Positions 17,739 to 20,882 of a stretch of DNA of 20,882 nt are shown here, one piece after another; position 1 is the first letter of the stretch; each line of letters opens with the position of its first letter. The notes under the pieces are model-generated. The model ran no database searches, was not told the origin of the DNA, and was given only the letters and a program-made list of their open reading frames with translations. Source of the DNA: a virus; IMG/VR virus record IMGVR_UViG_3300032220_001290, positions 1 through 20,882 of that record; one strand, given 5' to 3'. The translations under genes and the position numbers were made by a program.

Positions 17739-18107
17739 ATGAACACAAAAGCATTTAAAAGACTAATCAAAGAAGCCGTAATCGATGCTATTCATGAAGA
17801 GTTACCATACATTCTTGAAGAGCACGTGGCTAAACAAGAGAAAAAAGCATTACGTGAAGGTAAAACAATAAGTTTTACTAGCGCTGATGTATCAACTAAT
17901 CCATTACCTAATGGTGTTCGTGGCCAACTAGCATCTCAAATGGGAGAAGCATTTGGTTTTCAACAACAAAAGCAACGACCATTAGAAGTAATTAATGCTG
18001 TAGATGATATTACTGGTGAAAAAGTAAACCCATTTGCTGCTTTTATTGCTGATGCTGCTGCTAGTATGACACCTCAAGAAAAAGCGGGTCTTAAAAATTT
18101 AGGATAA
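17739..18107 (+). CDS. Hypothetical late protein, 122 aa
   Basis: ATG 17739 follows AAATATTTATAATT. A charged N-terminal helix (AFKRLIKEAVIDAIHEELPY) leads into a polar, probably extended region and an Ala-rich helix (NPFAAFIADAAASMTPQEKA). N-terminal helices of the K-x-L-I-x-E-A type also occur in small structural proteins of T4-like phages. It sits one base before the gp25 gene, so a virion or assembly role is likely. Confidence 0.7.
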   Translation: MNTKAFKRLIKEAVIDAIHEELPYILEEHVAKQEKKALREGKTISFTSADVSTNPLPNGVRGQLASQMGEAFGFQQQKQRPLEVINAVDDITGEKVNPFAAFIADAAASMTPQEKAGLKNLG

Positions 18108-18108
18108 T

Positions 18109-18513
18109 ATGCCAATACCTCAAACGATACGTGTAAATCCGTTAGATTTACAGAAGAATATTGCTATTGGGGTATCATTACCTTTTAATAAACCCTTTAC
18201 TAGTACATATACTACTAAAGATCAAATTAAATCTAATTTAGTTAATTTATTACTAACCGATATAGGTGAAAGAGTAATGAATCCTAATTTTGGATGTAAT
18301 TTAAAAAGATATTTATTTGAAAACATAAATGATGTTAATGCTGAAAAAGTTAAAAATGCTGTGTTGAGTAGTGTAGGATATTATATTCCTGAAATAACAA
18401 TAACTAGCATTGCTATAACTCCAAATACAGATTATAACTCAGTAGATATAAGTGTTAACTATGTATTAAATATATCACAGACCTCAGACGAAATAACAGT
18501 ACAATTTAATTAA
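18109..18513 (+). CDS. gp25: gp25-like baseplate wedge protein
   Basis: The 134-residue length and the core LLLTDIGERVMNPNFGCNLKRYLFE (split here as LLLTDIGERV at 47-56 and MNPNFGCNL, RYLFE after it) match the GPW/gp25 family, whose E-R and N-P/F-G residues are conserved. gp25 forms part of the wedge core that triggers sheath contraction and is shared with type VI secretion (TssE). It precedes gp6 by two bases, the usual order. Confidence 0.9.
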   Translation: MPIPQTIRVNPLDLQKNIAIGVSLPFNKPFTSTYTTKDQIKSNLVNLLLTDIGERVMNPNFGCNLKRYLFENINDVNAEKVKNAVLSSVGYYIPEITITSIAITPNTDYNSVDISVNYVLNISQTSDEITVQFN

Positions 18514-18515
18514 TA

Positions 18516-20342
18516 ATGACTAGCGAAGATCAAAACATATCATATATAGATAAATCATTTACGGAATTTAAAGGACAGCTACAACAGTATGCTAAAACAT
18601 ATTTTCCTAACACATACAATGATTTTTCTGAATCTACCCCAGGTAATATGTTTATTGAAATGGCATCTTATGTTGGTGATGTGATGTCATTTTATTTAGA
18701 TACTCAAACTCAAGAAAATTTTTTATTATTTGCTAAGGAAAAAGAAAATTTATATGCACAGGCCTATGTAATGGGTTATCGCCCAAAAGCATCATACGCT
18801 TCAAGTACTACAGTTGATGTATATCAAATTATTCCAACTATAACAAGTGCAAGTGTGCTTGTACCTGATGTTAATACATACGGACTATTAATACCAGCAA
18901 ATACAGTAATAACATCAACATCTACCGGTACTAAATTTATTACAACACAAGAAATTGATTTTACAAATACAGCTAGTGCTGAACTTACTTTTATAAATAG
19001 TGGAAATTATTTAATTAAAAAATCAGTACCTGCTATTTCAGCTGAATTAAAATCAACCACTATTAGTTTCTCTCCAAATCAAAAGTTTGCAACTGCTAAT
19101 ATCATTGATACTAATATTTTACAAATATTAAACGTAACAGGAAGTAATGGGAATATTTGGTATGAAGTTCCTTATTTAGCTCAATCAACAATCTTCCAAA
19201 AAACATCTAATACTGGATCAAATCAAGATCAAGTACCTTATTTATTATCCTTACAAAGAGTTCCTAGACGTTTTGTTTCTAGAATTTTATCTGATAATAC
19301 AATCCAATTAGAATTTGGAGCAGGTATATCTAATAAATCTGATTCTCAAATTATTCCAACTGCAGATAATATCCAATCGGGACAAATACCTGGTATATCA
19401 TTGATAACTAATAATTATAATGAAGCATCTACTTTTTTTACTCAAGAATATGGATTAGTACCTCCAGAATCTTTAACAGTAAAGTATTTAGTGGGTGGTG
19501 GTATCCAATCAAATGTTCCTGTTAGTGACTTAACTGATATAGATATTTCTTCTATTACGTCTACTAAAAATGGATATGCAGGACCTTTACTTTCACAAAT
19601 ATTAGATAGTGTAATATCAACAAATCCTAATCCTTCTGTAGGTGGTAGAAATGGTGATACAATAGATGAAATTAGACAAAATGCATTATATGCTTATTCA
19701 ACTCAATTAAGAGCTGTAACTAAAGATGATTACATTGTACGTGCATTAGCAATGCCTGCTGATTATGGTACTGTATCTAAAGCATATATTTCACAAGATT
19801 TTTATAGTAATCCACAACAAACTACATCATATACACAAGGATTTAACCCATTATCTTTAGATTTATATATTTTATCATATAATAGTAGTAAACAATTAGC
19901 TACAGGCTCAGCTTTATTAAAAAATAACTTAGCAACTTATATTAATCAATATAGAATGGTTACTGATGCTATTAATATTAAAGATGCCTATTATATTAAT
20001 GTTGGTATTAATTTTGATATAACAGTATTAAGTGGATATTCTAACAAAGATATATTAACTAGTTGTATAGCTACTTTACAAAATCATTTTAATATAGATA
20101 ATTGGCAAATTAACCAACCAATAATTTTATCAGAAATAACTTCTAAATTATTACAAATTAGAGGAGTACAATCTATAGTTAAAATTGAAATAGTAAATAA
20201 ACAAGGAGGAGATTATTCTCCATATGGATATGATATCACAGGAGCAACTAGAAATGGTAATATTTATCCTTCATTAGATCCTGCTATATTTGAAGTTAGA
20301 TTCCCTAACACAGATATTCAAGGTAGAGTAGTAGTAAGTTAA
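18516..20342 (+). CDS. gp6: gp6-like (J-family) baseplate wedge protein
   Basis: The 608-residue protein has the N-terminal pattern of T4 gp6 and cyanophage relatives: YIDKSFTEFKGQL, then FSESTPGNMFIEMASYVGDV near residues 38-57 and SFYLDTQTQENFL after it. A long beta-rich middle follows. The C-terminal part contains GGRNGDTIDEIRQNALYAYS (near 373-392), TKDDYIVRALAMP and a final beta domain (YINVGINFDITV). gp6 dimers form the inner ring joining wedges around the hub. The gp25-gp6 order supports the call. Confidence 0.88.
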   Translation: MTSEDQNISYIDKSFTEFKGQLQQYAKTYFPNTYNDFSESTPGNMFIEMASYVGDVMSFYLDTQTQENFLLFAKEKENLYAQAYVMGYRPKASYASSTTVDVYQIIPTITSASVLVPDVNTYGLLIPANTVITSTSTGTKFITTQEIDFTNTASAELTFINSGNYLIKKSVPAISAELKSTTISFSPNQKFATANIIDTNILQILNVTGSNGNIWYEVPYLAQSTIFQKTSNTGSNQDQVPYLLSLQRVPRRFVSRILSDNTIQLEFGAGISNKSDSQIIPTADNIQSGQIPGISLITNNYNEASTFFTQEYGLVPPESLTVKYLVGGGIQSNVPVSDLTDIDISSITSTKNGYAGPLLSQILDSVISTNPNPSVGGRNGDTIDEIRQNALYAYSTQLRAVTKDDYIVRALAMPADYGTVSKAYISQDFYSNPQQTTSYTQGFNPLSLDLYILSYNSSKQLATGSALLKNNLATYINQYRMVTDAINIKDAYYINVGINFDITVLSGYSNKDILTSCIATLQNHFNIDNWQINQPIILSEITSKLLQIRGVQSIVKIEIVNKQGGDYSPYGYDITGATRNGNIYPSLDPAIFEVRFPNTDIQGRVVVS

Positions 20343-20359
20343 AAATTAAAAATAAAAGT

Positions 20360-20882
20360 ATGAATTTAGACAAATTAAAAGGGCACATTCCTGATGCTGT
20401 GATAACTCAAATCCCAGCTGTAATGGAAAAATTCCAAATCAACACCCCACTACGTTTAGCTCATTTTTTAGCTCAATGTGGTCATGAATCTGGTGGATTT
20501 CGTTTAACTAAAGAAAATTTAAACTATAGTGCTAAAGGCTTAATGGGTATATTTAAAAAATATTTCCCAACTGAAGCACTAGCTAAACAATATGAGCGCA
20601 AACCCGAAAAAATTGCTAATAAAGTATATGGTAATAGAATGGGTAATGGTGCTGAAGCAACAGGTGATGGTGCTAAATTTTGTGGCCGTGGATATATTCA
20701 GTTAACTGGCAAAGATAATTATACAGCATTTGGTAAATCAATAAATGAAGATATTGCTGCTAACCCAACAGTGGTAGCAGAAAAATATGCATTACTATCC
20801 GCTGCTTGGTTCTTTAATAAAAATGGTTTACACAAATTAGCGGATGGTGGCGCAACTGATGCAGTTGTTACATCTATCACTA
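20360..20882 (+). CDS. GH19 chitinase-like endolysin, truncated by window end
   Basis: ATG 20360 follows the A-rich leader AAAAATAAAAGT. The first 174 residues are present and no stop is reached. LRLAHFLAQCGHESGGF (31-47) carries the catalytic Glu43 of glycoside hydrolase family 19. NRMGNG (92-97), GDGAKFCGRGYIQLTGKDNY (102-121) and the AAWFFNKNGL block (148-157) are family hallmarks. In phages such enzymes cut peptidoglycan for lysis. No signal peptide is visible, so it would need a holin or other release route. Placed beside baseplate genes, it could also be virion-associated. Confidence 0.9.
   Translation, partial: MNLDKLKGHIPDAVITQIPAVMEKFQINTPLRLAHFLAQCGHESGGFRLTKENLNYSAKGLMGIFKKYFPTEALAKQYERKPEKIANKVYGNRMGNGAEATGDGAKFCGRGYIQLTGKDNYTAFGKSINEDIAANPTVVAEKYALLSAAWFFNKNGLHKLADGGATDAVVTSIT

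Overview
This window is 20.9 kb of an AT-rich tailed-phage genome. Every gene I can support lies on the + strand, packed with 1-35 nt overlaps or short gaps. A late sigma factor resembling T4 gp55, a central spike resembling gp5, and wedge proteins resembling gp25 and gp6 point to a contractile-tailed (myovirus), T4-related phage. A Bacteroidetes host is likely. The secreted nuclease has a signal peptide ending in TAQ, a common Bacteroidetes form. Start codons follow A-rich leaders rather than Shine-Dalgarno sequences. The proposed -10 element (TAnnTTBA) resembles the Bacteroidetes -7 element TAnnTTTG. No host gene, tRNA, integrase or CRISPR array was seen.

Layout. 1-1506: tail of a partial gene, then small unknown genes ending in a one-helix membrane protein. 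1577-2604: a secreted DNA/RNA non-specific endonuclease overlapping an AdoMet decarboxylase (SpeD)-like pyruvoyl enzyme. 2637-8014: small accessory genes, including a DUF932 protein, a caspase-like (clan CD) cysteine-peptidase candidate, and an exported 3D-domain protein. 8015-8377: a non-coding gap with T-tracts, two terminator-like hairpins and six copies of a WACTAC-N6-TAG motif. 8378-11636: short genes, mostly with their own promoters, including two multi-AT-hook proteins, a Cys/His zinc-type protein and an EF-hand protein. 11637-11942: a second gap whose first part is GC-rich and highly foldable. 11943-13401: a T5orf172 (GIY-YIG superfamily) protein and membrane proteins. 13402-13584: a strong terminator and a G-quadruplex motif. 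13585-20882: late region with the sigma factor, spike, a membrane-helix-rich structural protein, gp25, gp6 and a truncated GH19 endolysin.

How it fits together. Fifteen gene starts between 2595 and 11265 share one upstream pattern, GGCA-N12-TAnnTTBA (B = C, G or T); ten are exact and five degenerate. I read this as a phage-specific promoter class, analogous in layout to the T4 middle promoter (activator box, about 12 bp, then -10), driving many short transcripts separated by hairpin terminators. In two places the terminator hairpin and the next promoter are the same DNA. At two genes the predicted transcript starts at the AUG. The pattern stops before the late region, which carries its own sigma factor. 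The strongest candidates for undescribed biology are this promoter set, the motif array beside the AT-hook genes, the caspase-like protein and the altered SpeD. All functional statements rest on motif recognition by eye, with no database search.
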